64,000 nt of DNA from Sphingomonas sp. S-NIH.Pt15_0812 (GTDB lineage Bacteria; Pseudomonadota; Alphaproteobacteria; Sphingomonadales; Sphingomonadaceae), in the NCBI RefSeq assembly GCF_003951315.1, contig NZ_QLJH01000014.1, forward strand, positions 1-64,000, read 5' to 3'. How positions within the stretch are numbered: position 1 is the first letter of the stretch; every line of letters begins with the position of its first letter. Below are positions 1-9,300 of this stretch, one piece after another. The translations under genes were made by a program, and so were the position numbers. Under the pieces are notes generated by a model. It saw only the letters and a list, made by a program, of their open reading frames with translations. It searched no databases and was not told the DNA's origin.

Positions 1-1
1 C

Positions 2-412
2 GTCGCCGACTTCACGGTGACGCTGACCCCCAATTTCGACACGCGTCACTGCGATCCGCAATTCCAGGACACGCTGCCCGACGGCACGGCGATCTGCCGC
101 TATCGTCGCTATCGCGAGACGCTGCCCGACGGGAAAAGCTATTTCGTGCTCGACCAGCGCGACATTCCGGAGGCGGACGACACCGGCGTCTATATCGTGC
201 CGGCCGGCAACGTCTTCCTGATGGGCGACAATCGCGACGACAGCGCCGACAGCCGGTTCGCGCCGCCGGTCGGCATGGGCTATATTCCCGTCGAGCGGAT
301 CGAGGGCAAGGCGATGGTCACCTTCTTCTCGACCGACGGATCGGCCGAATGGATCAAGCCCTGGACCTGGGTCACGGCGACGCGCTGGAACCGGATCGGC
401 GAGGGTTTCTGA
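2..412 (+). CDS. lepB: Signal peptidase I, C-terminal part (5' end outside window)
   Basis: Type I signal peptidase cleaves leader peptides from exported proteins at the outer face of the inner membrane. Only the last 136 residues are present and the frame is open through the left edge. The visible box E motif GDNRDDSADSR (near residues 76-86 of this fragment) is diagnostic of the family. The catalytic Ser and Lys boxes lie upstream of the window. The stop codon is 2 bases before the rnc start, so the two genes are probably co-transcribed, as in most proteobacteria. I am sure of the family; the total length is unknown. Confidence 0.93.
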   Translation, partial: VADFTVTLTPNFDTRHCDPQFQDTLPDGTAICRYRRYRETLPDGKSYFVLDQRDIPEADDTGVYIVPAGNVFLMGDNRDDSADSRFAPPVGMGYIPVERIEGKAMVTFFSTDGSAEWIKPWTWVTATRWNRIGEGF

Positions 413-414
413 CC

Positions 415-1077
415 ATGTCGAACGACTGGCTGGCGACGCTGTTCGGCGCCGCCCCCGCAGACCCCGCCCCGTTCGAACGCGCGCTGACCCATGGCAGCAG
501 CCAGTCGGGCGCCAATTACGAGCGGCTGGAATTCCTGGGCGACCGGGTGCTGGGCCTGGTCATGGCGGAATGGCTGTCGGAACTGTTCCCCCGCGAAGCC
601 GAGGGGCAATTGTCCAAGCGCTTCAATGCGCTGGTCACCGGCGCTGTCTGTGCGGCGGTGGCGCGCGAGCTGGGCGTGCCGGCGCATCTGCGGCTCGGCA
701 AGCAGGCGCGCGACGATGGCGCGAGCGACAGCGACAATGTGCTGGGCGATGTGATGGAAGCGCTGATCGGCGCCTATTACCAGGCCGCCGGGCTGGACGC
801 GGCCCGCGCCTTCATCCGCCGCGCCTGGGGCGACCGGGCACGGCGCGAGGCCAAGGTGCCGCAGCATCCCAAGTCCGCGCTCCAGGAATGGGCCGCGGCC
901 AACAACCGCAAGCCGCCCGAATATCGCATCGTGGAACGCTCCGGCCCCGGCCATGCCCCGCGCTTCACCGTAGCGGTCGCAATCGGCGCGCTGCCCGAAG
1001 CGCAGGCGAGCGGCAGCAGCAAGCAGGAGGCCGAGACCGCTGCCGCCCGCGCGCTGCTTCAGGCGCTGGGCGGCTGA
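415..1077 (+). CDS. rnc: Ribonuclease III
   Basis: This 220-residue endonuclease cleaves double-stranded RNA and matures rRNA and some mRNAs in the cytoplasm. The RNase III signature ERLEFLGDRVLGL is at residues 36-48, a second acidic site motif (DNVLGDVMEALIGA) is near 110, and a double-stranded-RNA-binding domain occupies about 150-220. The length is normal for the family. The ATG at 415 is chosen because it gives the standard N-terminus; an in-frame start further upstream would run into lepB. The usual next gene, era, does not follow: the DNA after rnc is unrelated accessory sequence. Confidence 0.96.
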   Translation: MSNDWLATLFGAAPADPAPFERALTHGSSQSGANYERLEFLGDRVLGLVMAEWLSELFPREAEGQLSKRFNALVTGAVCAAVARELGVPAHLRLGKQARDDGASDSDNVLGDVMEALIGAYYQAAGLDAARAFIRRAWGDRARREAKVPQHPKSALQEWAAANNRKPPEYRIVERSGPGHAPRFTVAVAIGALPEAQASGSSKQEAETAAARALLQALGG

Positions 1078-1165
1078 TCCAACCGGATCGGCAGGCGTTG
1101 CGCTGGAATTTGGCCGCAAACGGTTCCTTAACCGATCGGCAAGGCTGATCCCGGTTGATGGCGGC

Positions 1166-1651
1166 ATGAGAAAAGATGCCGCGCTCCGCATCCTGTGCGA
1201 CTATCAGGCCCGTATCCGCGCCCAGATCGCGAGCGACCGTGCCCTGCTCGACGCGGAGGGCGAGGCCGCCCGGCCGGTGCTGGCGCAGCGCCGCTGGATA
1301 TTGGCGCGGCTGCTGCGCGAATATCAGCTGTTCAAGCATGTCGAGCTGTTCGACCCCGCCCTGGCCCGCGACGACCGGCTGGGCGTCGTCGCGCGGCTCA
1401 AGACTCGCTGTACCGCAATCGGTGACCGTTTCGCGTCCTATCTCGCCTGCTGGACCAGCCCCGCGATCGATGGCCATTGGACCGACTATGCCGCCGCCAC
1501 GCACCGGATGTTCGACGCGCTGGACCGGCATGTCGAGCAGGAACGCCGCGCCATCGAGGCGATGCTGGCCGGGGTGGAACGGATCGAGCGGCCTCGCGCC
1601 CGACCGCCCTGCCCGGCCCGCGCACCTCAGGCGCGGCCGGCGGTCCAGTAG
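1166..1651 (+). CDS. Hypothetical helical protein, possibly hemerythrin-like
   Basis: This 161-residue protein is predicted to be almost entirely alpha-helical. Histidines followed by acidic residues occur as FKHVELFDP (near residue 56) and as RHVEQE (near 121), a spacing resembling the H...HxxxE ligands of hemerythrin-like four-helix bundles. That resemblance is my inference and not all iron ligands can be placed. The last 20 or so residues are Pro/Arg/Ala-rich and probably disordered. The gene ends inside the converging DUF6165 gene, overlapping it by 25 bases. It could equally be an unclassified helical protein. Confidence 0.6.
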   Translation: MRKDAALRILCDYQARIRAQIASDRALLDAEGEAARPVLAQRRWILARLLREYQLFKHVELFDPALARDDRLGVVARLKTRCTAIGDRFASYLACWTSPAIDGHWTDYAAATHRMFDALDRHVEQERRAIEAMLAGVERIERPRARPPCPARAPQARPAVQ

Positions 1652-2031
1652 CTTTTCTCCTCGACCAGCTCCGATTCCAGGGCCTGGTTGATCCGCCGCT
1701 TGATCGCCGCGCGCTCGTCATTCTTGTGATAGACGGCGCGGGCTAGCGCCACGAAGGCCGATCCGAACCGCGCCCGCGCCTCCTCGGCCCGGATATCGTC
1801 CTCGATCTCCCACAATTCGGCGTTCACGCGGCGCAGATCGGCCACCAGCGCCGCCACCTCCGTCTCGCGCAGCGCCGCCGCGCCGACCGAACGCAGCGTC
1901 TCATATTCGCGCAGCACATTGGCGCGCGCGCCCTCGGCGGCGATGCGCTCGCGCTTGATGTCGAGGATCGTCAGCTTGTCGAGCAACTCGCCCCAGGACA
2001 TGGGGACGGACGGAACGGCTAGGCTGGCCAT
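1627..2031 (-). CDS. DUF6165 family protein
   Basis: This 134-residue protein has the conserved pattern I associate with DUF6165: GELLDKLTILDIKRERI near the N-terminus, a central NAELWEIEDDIR, then VYHKNDERAAIKRRIN and a terminal EEKSY. It is soluble, charged and largely helical, without a signal peptide. The family's function is unknown. The gene starts inside the 3' end of the glycosyltransferase-9-like gene (13-base overlap), which implies translational coupling and a shared role, perhaps in surface glycan assembly. That role is inferred from context only. The ATG at 2031 gives the conserved N-terminus; the frame stays open further upstream but as a shadow of the next gene. Confidence 0.8.
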   Translation of the reverse strand: MASLAVPSVPMSWGELLDKLTILDIKRERIAAEGARANVLREYETLRSVGAAALRETEVAALVADLRRVNAELWEIEDDIRAEEARARFGSAFVALARAVYHKNDERAAIKRRINQALESELVEEKSYWTAGRA

Positions 2032-2918
2032 GCGACAAGGCTCCTGCGGGATGGAGAGGCGGCGAGATCGGCGCGGACGGTGGCGAGGACGGACGACCAG
2101 TCCCCGCGCGCCGCCTGAGGATAGAGGCGCATCGTCGGATACCAGGGCGTATCGCGTCGTGCCGGGTCCCAGCGCCAGTCTGGCTCGGCCTTGACCAGCA
2201 GCCAGGTCGGTCGGCCCAGCGCCCCCGCCAGATGCGCGATCATCGTGTCGACGGTGACGACCAGGTCGACGCCCGCGACCAGCGCGGCGGTCGCGCCCAT
2301 GTCGAACGGGCAGCCTTGGGGATTGAGGCAGGGCAGATCGGTCGCCCCGGGCGTCAGCATCACGCAGGGCCGTTCGGCGCAAAGCGGCTCCAGCAGCGCG
2401 GGCGGGATCGATCGCTCGGCGTCCCAGTCGCCCGCCTGTGCACAAAGCCCGATGGTGCCGGCGGGCAGATCGGCGGCGGGCCAGTGCAGATAGGGCATGG
2501 CCACCGCATCCGGCGCGAGGCGCAGCGCCAGCGGCAGCTCGGTGATCTCGATATCGCAATCGCTTGGGCGATGCGGCCTGGCGACGTCGAACGGCACCAC
2601 AGTCATGCCGGCCATCTGCGCCAGCAGCGGCACGAGCCGGGCCTGCGCCTCCACCGTCACCGATCGCGCGCGCGCCGCCAGCGCCGGCAGATAGCGCGCG
2701 AATTGGAGCGTATCCCCCAGCCCGTGATAACAACGCACCAGCACGTCGCGACCGTCGAAGGGCCGGCCATCCCAGGCCCAGCGCAGATGATAGGGCAGCG
2801 CCGGATCGTCACGCGTGGCGGGATCGCGCGCGGCGATGGCGGCCATCTGCATAGCCCAGGCCGCCGCATGGCGTCCCGCGCGCATCGCCTCCGTCCATCG
2901 CCGCATCGCGTCCGCCAC
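2019..2918 (-). CDS. Glycosyltransferase family 9-like protein without TPR repeats
   Basis: This 299-residue protein resembles the C-terminal, heptosyltransferase-like domain of TPR-glycosyltransferase proteins. Landmarks are VRCYHGLGDTLQFARYLP (about residues 61-78), a LTPGATDLPC segment, the nucleotide-sugar-site motif VDLVVTVDTMIAHLAGALG and a closing RPTWLLVK...WRWDP...TPWYPTMRLY block. In homologues this domain often follows TPR repeats; here about 50 residues of helix replace them. It overlaps the DUF6165 gene downstream and is divergent from the methyltransferase operon, sharing a 130-base AT-rich promoter region with it. Donor and acceptor are unknown. Confidence 0.8.
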   Translation of the reverse strand: MADAMRRWTEAMRAGRHAAAWAMQMAAIAARDPATRDDPALPYHLRWAWDGRPFDGRDVLVRCYHGLGDTLQFARYLPALAARARSVTVEAQARLVPLLAQMAGMTVVPFDVARPHRPSDCDIEITELPLALRLAPDAVAMPYLHWPAADLPAGTIGLCAQAGDWDAERSIPPALLEPLCAERPCVMLTPGATDLPCLNPQGCPFDMGATAALVAGVDLVVTVDTMIAHLAGALGRPTWLLVKAEPDWRWDPARRDTPWYPTMRLYPQAARGDWSSVLATVRADLAASPSRRSLVAWPA

Positions 2919-2988
2919 GATAGCGTAATGACGCCGCGCGCCGCCGGTTCCGCAGCTACATAGCTAATATATATCAACGACTTACGCC

Positions 2989-3013
2989 GGAACGCTCCCA
3001 GACCGGAATCGTT
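2989..3013 (+). promoter_or_regulatory. EcfG-type general-stress promoter (candidate)
   Basis: GGAAC at 2989-2993 is followed, after exactly 16 bases, by CGTT at 3010-3013. This matches the GGAAC-N16/17-CGTT consensus known for the alphaproteobacterial stress sigma factor EcfG. It lies 36 bases before the chosen ATG at 3049. One such 9-base match is expected by chance per window of this size, so its position upstream of an operon is the main support. Confidence 0.45.
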
Positions 3014-3048
3014 GGCGGGAGAAGCCGAGATGAGTGGCGGGAGACGGA

Positions 3049-3870
3049 ATGCGACGGGGGGATTGGAGCGACGATTCGGGCCTGTCGCTGCGCGCGGCGA
3101 TCGATGCGCTTGCCCCCTGGTTCCACAATATCGACCTGAATGGCGTCCCGACCGCGCCCGATCATTTCCTGGGCAATTACCCCAGCGACAATTTCGCCCG
3201 CTTCGCCGATGCGATCCCGGCGGACCTGACCGGAAAGTCGGTGCTCGACATCGGCTGCAACGCCGGCTTCTACGCGATCGAGATGAAGCGGCGCGGCGCG
3301 GCGCGCGTGGTCGGCATCGACAGCGACGAACGCTATCTGGCACAGGCGCGGCTGGCCGCCGGCGCGCTGGGGTTCGGCGATATCGAGTTCCGCCGGCTCG
3401 ACGTCTATCAGGTCGGGGCCCTGGGCGAGCGGTTCGACCTCGTGATCTTCATGGGCGTGCTCTATCACCTCCGCCATCCCCTGCTCGCGCTCGACCTGAT
3501 CCGCGAACATGTCGCGGGCGACCTGATGCTGTTCCAGACGATGCAGCAGGGATCGGACGCGATCGCCGAGGTGCCGGAGAACCACCCCTTCTTCCTGCCC
3601 GGCACCTTCCGCAAGCCCGACTATTTCAACGATCCCGGCTATCCGAAGATGCATTTCATCGAGCGCCGCTATGCCGATGACTGGACCAACTGGTGGGCGC
3701 CCAACCGGGCGGGCAGCGCCGCGATGCTGCGCGCGGCGGGCTTCGCGATCCTGGCCAATCCGGATTCCGAGGTGTTCCTGTGCCGCGCCGCGCCCGTCCC
3801 CTATGCCGATCTCGGCCCCGCCGCCGTCTATCCGGCGAAGAGACGCACGCCCGGAGAGCCGGGGGCGTGA
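3049..3870 (+). CDS. TIGR04290-type SAM-dependent methyltransferase (CmoB-like)
   Basis: This class I methyltransferase of 273 residues resembles the TIGR04290 (Rta_06860) group and, more distantly, CmoB. The N-terminal HNIDLNGVPTAPDHFLG is characteristic, motif I reads LDIGCNAGFYAIEMK (about residue 67), an acidic VGIDSDERYL follows, and the C-terminal MHFIERRYADDWTNWWAPN is a family hallmark. The ATG at 3049 is preferred because GGGAG ends 5 bases upstream; an in-frame GTG at 3034 is the alternative. It overlaps the pyruvyl transferase gene by 4 bases (GTGA), so the substrate is probably a glycan or peptide handled by that operon. The substrate itself is unknown. Confidence 0.85.
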   Translation: MRRGDWSDDSGLSLRAAIDALAPWFHNIDLNGVPTAPDHFLGNYPSDNFARFADAIPADLTGKSVLDIGCNAGFYAIEMKRRGAARVVGIDSDERYLAQARLAAGALGFGDIEFRRLDVYQVGALGERFDLVIFMGVLYHLRHPLLALDLIREHVAGDLMLFQTMQQGSDAIAEVPENHPFFLPGTFRKPDYFNDPGYPKMHFIERRYADDWTNWWAPNRAGSAAMLRAAGFAILANPDSEVFLCRAAPVPYADLGPAAVYPAKRRTPGEPGA

Positions 3871-4925
3871 GCGGCACGGTCGGTGTCCTCACCTTCCACG
3901 CCAGCATCAACTACGGCTCCTATTGGCAGGCGCGCTGTCTGGTCGAGGGGCTGGCGGCACGCGGGCACAGCGTCACGCTGCTCGACCATCGCAGCGACGC
4001 CGTCCGCTCGGCCGAGTGGCGCAGCGCCTTCCAGCCCGAATTGCCGCGCCGGACGCCGCGTCGCCACTTCCCCGCGCTAGGCCGCAAGCTGCGCGCCTTC
4101 GCGCAGACCGTGGCGGACCTGCCGCGCTCCGCTCCCTTCCCGCTCGACCGACCGGATCTCGCCCCGGCCTTCGACACGGTCGTGGTCGGCAGCGACGAGG
4201 TGTGGAACTTCAGCCACCCCTGGTACAGCGCCAGCCCGCTCTTCTTCGGCGAAGGATTGCGCGGCCGGCTGGTCGCCTATGCCGCCAGCTTCGGCGGTCA
4301 CGATGCCTCGCACGGCCTGGATGCCGGTTGGACGGCACGGCTCGCCCGGTTCGAGGCGATCTCGGTGCGCGACGCCAATTCTCAATCAATGGTCGCCGCC
4401 GCGCTCGGACATACGCCGCCGCTGGTGCTCGATCCCTGCCTGCAATTCCCCGACGTATTGCCGCCCGCCCCGGCCGACCGGGGCGATTATCTGCTGCTCT
4501 ACGGCCATGGTCTGCCCGACTGGTTCACGGCTGGCATAGGCGCGCAGGCCGAGGCGATGGGCCTGCGCATCGTCGCGATCGGCTATCCGCACACGATCGC
4601 CGACGAGGACCGCAGCGACGCCGGCCCCATCGAGTTCGCGACGCTGATGGCCGGTGCGCGTGCCGTGGCGACCGGCTTCTTCCATGGCGCGGTCTTCGCG
4701 CTGCATTATGGCCGGCCGTTCGTCGCCGCCGCCTCGTCCTATCGCCGGCTGAAGCTGGAGGGGCTGACCCGTTCGCTGGACGCACCCCACCGATTGATCG
4801 GTCCGCACACCTCCCAAGCCACGGTCCGCGCCCTGCTGGAAACGCCCGTCGAGCCGTCGGTCAGCACCCGGATCGCGGAAGCGCGCATCCGGTCCACGGC
4901 GTTCCTGGAACGGGCGCTTGGCTGA
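3867..4925 (+). CDS. Polysaccharide pyruvyl transferase family protein
   Basis: This 352-residue protein belongs to the PF04230 family, which transfers pyruvate ketals from PEP onto sugars of exopolysaccharides and cell-wall polymers. Visible landmarks are the N-terminal GVLTFHASINYGSYWQ, VVVGSDEVWNF near residue 107, the AAYAASFG-like strand (LVAYAASFGG), AISVRDANSQ near 165 and a late GFFHGAVFALHYGRPFVA that resembles the conserved substrate-site His region. The GTG start at 3867 overlaps the methyltransferase stop, and the 3' end overlaps the FrhB-like gene by 8 bases. Such PPT-FrhB pairs occur in surface polysaccharide loci, but no polymerase or flippase is present here. Confidence 0.87.
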   Translation: MSGTVGVLTFHASINYGSYWQARCLVEGLAARGHSVTLLDHRSDAVRSAEWRSAFQPELPRRTPRRHFPALGRKLRAFAQTVADLPRSAPFPLDRPDLAPAFDTVVVGSDEVWNFSHPWYSASPLFFGEGLRGRLVAYAASFGGHDASHGLDAGWTARLARFEAISVRDANSQSMVAAALGHTPPLVLDPCLQFPDVLPPAPADRGDYLLLYGHGLPDWFTAGIGAQAEAMGLRIVAIGYPHTIADEDRSDAGPIEFATLMAGARAVATGFFHGAVFALHYGRPFVAAASSYRRLKLEGLTRSLDAPHRLIGPHTSQATVRALLETPVEPSVSTRIAEARIRSTAFLERALG

Positions 4926-6291
4926 TCCGTCGACCCCGCGCGCCATCGTCCGGGCGGGCCTGTGCATCGGCTGCGGCGCATGCGCGACGCCCCGCGCGCG
5001 GCCGATGCGCTGGACGAAGCACGGCCTGCGCGAACCCATGGGCGCGCTGGACCGGGCGCCGCCGGGCTTCGACCGTATCTGCCCCTTCTCCCCCGATGCG
5101 CGCGATGAAGACGCGATCGCCGCCGAGCGCTTTCCCGATGCGCCGACCCGGGACACACGGATCGGCCGGTTCGAGACGGCCTATGTCGGCCATGTCGCGG
5201 AAGGCGGGTTCCGCGCCGGCGGCAGTTCGGGCGGGCTGGTCAGCTGGGTCGCGACCGAGTTGCTGCGCCGGGACGAAATCGACGGGGTCGCGCATGTCAC
5301 GCCGACCGATGGCGAGGATGGCGTCTTCTTCCGCTACGGCATTTCGCGCACGGCGGACCAGATCGCGGCCGGTGCGCGCTCGCGCTATTTCCCGGTCGAT
5401 CTGGCGGCGGTGCTGGACGAGATCCGCCGCATCCCCGGCCGCTATGCGATCGTCGGCGTCCCCTGTTTCATCAAGGCGGTGAACCTGCTGCGCGCCGCGG
5501 ACCCGGTGATCGGCGAGCGGGTGACGCATCTGCTCGGCTTGTTCTGCGGTCACATGAAGAGCGCGCGCTTCGTCGACAGCTTCGCCTGGCAGCTCGACGT
5601 ACCGGGAGACGCGGTGCGCGCGGTCGAATATCGCCGCAAGGACGCCGGCCGCCCCGCCAACTGGTATACCGCCCAGCTCACGCTGGCGGACGGACGGCAA
5701 GCGTCGCGGGACTGGTGGCATCTGGCGGACGGCGATTGGGGCGCGGGCTTCTTCCAGGCCTCGGCCTGTAACTGGTGCGACGATGTCGTCGCGGAGACGG
5801 CCGATATCGCGTTCGGCGATGCCTGGGTCGAACCCTATAGCGCGGACGGGCGCGGCACCAATGTCGCGATCGTCCGCTCGCCCGCGTTGCGCGACCTGAT
5901 CGCGGCCGCCGTGACGGACGGTCGGCTGGCGCTGTCGCCGGTGGATGCCGACTTCATCGCCGGGACCCAGGCGGCGGGGCTGCGCCAGCGGCGCGAGGGG
6001 CTCGCCTATCGCCTCGCCTGGCGACCGCCGGTCGGCGTGGCGATCCGCAAGCGGGTCGCGCCCTCCCGCACCGGCCTGCCGTGGCGGCGGCGGCTGGTCT
6101 ATCGCACCCGCTTCGCCATCGCCCGCTGGAGCCACCGGATGGCCCGCATGGCGCAGCTGACGAACCGGCCCGGCCTCTACGTCCGCTGGGCCGGGGCCGC
6201 GCTCGCCCTGTACCAGGGGCTGATCTACCATCGCGGCCGCATCGGCCGGTGGTTCGACCGGCTGGAGGGCATAAAGCCGCAGGACGGCTGA
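4918..6291 (+). CDS. FrhB-like coenzyme F420 hydrogenase/dehydrogenase beta-subunit family protein
   Basis: This 457-residue Fe-S/flavin oxidoreductase has a CxxCxxC cluster motif (Cys16, 19, 22) followed by CP at 55-56, an RAGGSSGGLVSW segment that fits the family's flavin-binding start, VGVPCFIKAVNLL, LFCGHMKSARF and a second CxxC (Cys284/287) with GDAW after it. A basic, Arg-rich C-terminal extension of about 80 residues is less usual. The start is TTG at 4918, the only initiator before the cluster, overlapping the previous stop. Sphingomonads are not known to make F420, so the flavin site probably serves another reaction, perhaps reduction or dehydrogenation of a sugar intermediate. That is inference. 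Confidence 0.82.
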   Translation: MADPSTPRAIVRAGLCIGCGACATPRARPMRWTKHGLREPMGALDRAPPGFDRICPFSPDARDEDAIAAERFPDAPTRDTRIGRFETAYVGHVAEGGFRAGGSSGGLVSWVATELLRRDEIDGVAHVTPTDGEDGVFFRYGISRTADQIAAGARSRYFPVDLAAVLDEIRRIPGRYAIVGVPCFIKAVNLLRAADPVIGERVTHLLGLFCGHMKSARFVDSFAWQLDVPGDAVRAVEYRRKDAGRPANWYTAQLTLADGRQASRDWWHLADGDWGAGFFQASACNWCDDVVAETADIAFGDAWVEPYSADGRGTNVAIVRSPALRDLIAAAVTDGRLALSPVDADFIAGTQAAGLRQRREGLAYRLAWRPPVGVAIRKRVAPSRTGLPWRRRLVYRTRFAIARWSHRMARMAQLTNRPGLYVRWAGAALALYQGLIYHRGRIGRWFDRLEGIKPQDG

Positions 6292-6389
6292 TTCTTTTTC
6301 GGAACCCCCGCCCCGTCCGGGCCCTTCTGCTCCTTCCCCCGCTTCGAGAGGATCGTCGCCTGTCACAGTCGCAGCCCGCCCCCGAACCC

Positions 6390-9300
6390 ATGCTGCCGGT
6401 CGCGGAGATCGCCGCCGCCCTGACCCAGCGGCTGGTGGAGGGAGACATCCTCTATGCGGTGGCGGACGACGTCCGCGCCATCGCGCTGACCCGCGCCCTG
6501 TCGATCGCCGCGCCGGAGGCGGAGGTCCTGTTCTGCCCCGGCAGCGACGCGCTGCCGGGCGAAGCCGCGCCCGCCTCCCCCGCCAATGTCGGCCAGCGGG
6601 TGGCGGCGCTCCACCGCCTCTATCGCCGCACCCGGGCCGGGGAGACGCGCCCCGTCGCCTGCATCACCACCGGCGAGGCGCTGGCCCAGGCCTATCCCGA
6701 ACCCGCCGCCTTCTCCGCCGCGCCGCCGGTGGTCGAACGCGGCGCGACGGTGGATCTAGAGGCGCTGTTCGGGGAGCTGACCGGGATCGGCTATGTCGCG
6801 GACGAGCGGGTCGACGAGCCGGGCGAGGTCGCGCTGCGTGGGCAGGTGCTCGACATTTTTCCCGCCGATTCGCTGGAGCCGCTGCGGATCGAGGCGGTCG
6901 AGGGGCGGATCGAATCGCTGCGCTGCTTCGATCCAACCGACCAGCGCACCATCGGCACCGTCGAGCGGCGCGAGCTGGGTCGCGTGTCGGAACCAGATCT
7001 GTCGGGCAAGGGCATGACGCTGGCCGATCATCTGCCCGATGCCCGGATCGGCGTGGAGCCGGCGGCGGAGGAGCGCCGTACCCGCTTCCTGGCGCTCGCC
7101 GCCGATGCCGCCCGCCGCCGCCCCAAGCGTGCCGGCGCCGATACGGTCAGCGACGCCCGCTGGACCCGAGCGGTCGGCGACCGCACCCTGCCGCCGGTCG
7201 AACGCTTCGCCGAACCGCCGCCGCGTTTCGTCGAGCGCAAGGCGCCGTTGCGCGCCTTCGCCAAGGCCGCACGCGACGCCCTGGACGCGGGCGAGCGGCT
7301 GGTGCTGCTCGGCAGCCCGCGCGACGTGCGGTTCCTGCGCCGCCGCGTCGCCCGCACGTTGAAAATGGCGGTGACCGATGTCGATTCGTGGCGGGCGGTG
7401 CGCGATGCCGGACCGGGATCGCTGCTCGCCCTGCCGCTCGCCGCCGATCGCGGTTTCCATTGTGACGGCGTACTCGCGGTCGCCGCCGCCGATCTGCTCG
7501 GCAGCCGCGCCGAGCGCGACGACCAGGATGCCGCCACCGCCGATTCCGCCCTGTTCGACTATGGCGAGATCCGGGTCGGCGATGTCGTGGTGCATGAGGA
7601 TCACGGCCTGGCGATCGTCGCCGGGCTGGAGGCGCTGGCGGAGACGGGCGGCGACGCGATCGCGCTGACCTATGCCGATGGCGGGCAGCGGCTGGTGCCG
7701 GTGGCGGAGGCGGACCGGATCTGGCGCTACGGCGCGGATGCCGAGGCGGTGACGCTCGACCGGCTCGACGGTGCGAGCTGGCACAAGCGGCGCGGCGCGA
7801 TCGACGCGGCGGTGGCGGAAAGCGCCCGCGCGTTGACCGACCTGGCGGCGGAACGTGCCAGCCGCACCGCACCGGTGCTGGAGCCGGACCCGGCGGCCTA
7901 TGAGCGCTTCGCCGCCGGCTTCCCCTATGGCGAGACGCCCGACCAGGCGCGCGCCATCGCGGCGGTGCGCGCCGACCTGGCGAGCGGCCGGCCGATGGAC
8001 CGGCTGGTGATCGGCGATGTCGGCTATGGCAAGACCGAGGTGGCGCTCCGCGCCGCCGCGCTGGCCGCGCTGGCCGGCGGTCAGGTCGCGATCGCCGCGC
8101 CGACCACGGTGCTGGCCCGCCAGCATCTGCTGAGCTTCACCGAGCGGCTGGAGGAGAGCGGCATCGCCGTCGCCGGCCTGTCGCGCCTGACCGGCACGGC
8201 CGAGCGCAAGCGGGTCAAGGCCGGCCTTGCCGATGGATCGATCCGCGTCGTCGTCGGCACCGGCGCGGTCGGGGCCAAGGGCGTGACCTATGCCGATCTG
8301 GCCCTGGTCATCATCGACGAAGAACAGCGTTTCGGCGCGGCGGACAAGGCGCGGCTGCGCGATCTGTGCGCCGGCCATGTCCTGACGCTGAGCGCCACGC
8401 CGATCCCGCGCACGCTCCAGACGGCGCTGATCGGGCTGCAACAGCTCTCCGTCATTGCCACCCCGCCCGCGCGCCGCCAGCCGATCCGCACCAGCGTCGG
8501 CGCGTTCGACCCGGCCACCCTGCGCACCGCGCTGCTCCGCGAGCGGAGTCGCGGCGGACAGAGCTTCGTCGTGGTGCCGCGCATCGAGGATATGGGACCG
8601 ATCGCCGAGAAGCTGGCGCGCGCCGTGCCGGAACTTGAGATCGTCCAGGCGCATGGCAAGATGCCCGCCGCCGATATCGACGAGGCGATGGTCCGCTTCG
8701 CCGCCGGGGACGGCGACGTGCTGCTCGCCACCAACATCATCGAGGCGGGGCTCGACGTGCCGCGCGCCAACACCATGGCGATCTGGCGCGCCGACCGGTT
8801 CGGCCTGTCGCAGCTCCACCAGTTGCGCGGCCGGGTCGGACGCGGCGCGCGGCGCGGCCAGGTGCTGCTGCTGACCGATCCCGATGCCAGCATCGCGCCG
8901 CGCACGCTGAAGCGGCTCAAGACGCTGGAGGCGTTCGACCGGCTGGGCGCGGGCTTCGCGATCAGCGCGCGCGACCTCGACATGCGCGGGGCGGGCGACC
9001 TGCTGGGCGAGACCCAGGCGGGTCACATGAAGCTGATCGGCATCGACCTCTACCAGCATCTGCTCGAAAGCGCGTTGCGGACCGCGCGCGGCGAGACGGT
9101 GGAACGCTGGAGCCCCGAACTCAACCTCGGCATCGACGGGCGGCTGGCCGAGGCGTGGATGCCCGAGCAGGAACTGCGCGTCACCAACTATGCGCGGCTG
9201 GCGCGGGTCGAGGACATGGCCGGGCTGGATGCGCTGGCGGACGAATGGGAGGACCGGTTCGGCGAACTGCCCGAGCCGGTACGCCTGTTGCTGGCGATCG

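Noticed and set aside
3034..3048. GTG at 3034 as the start of the TIGR04290-type methyltransferase
   Set aside because: It adds only five residues and lacks a well-placed ribosome site, while GGGAG stands 5 bases before the ATG at 3049. It remains possible.
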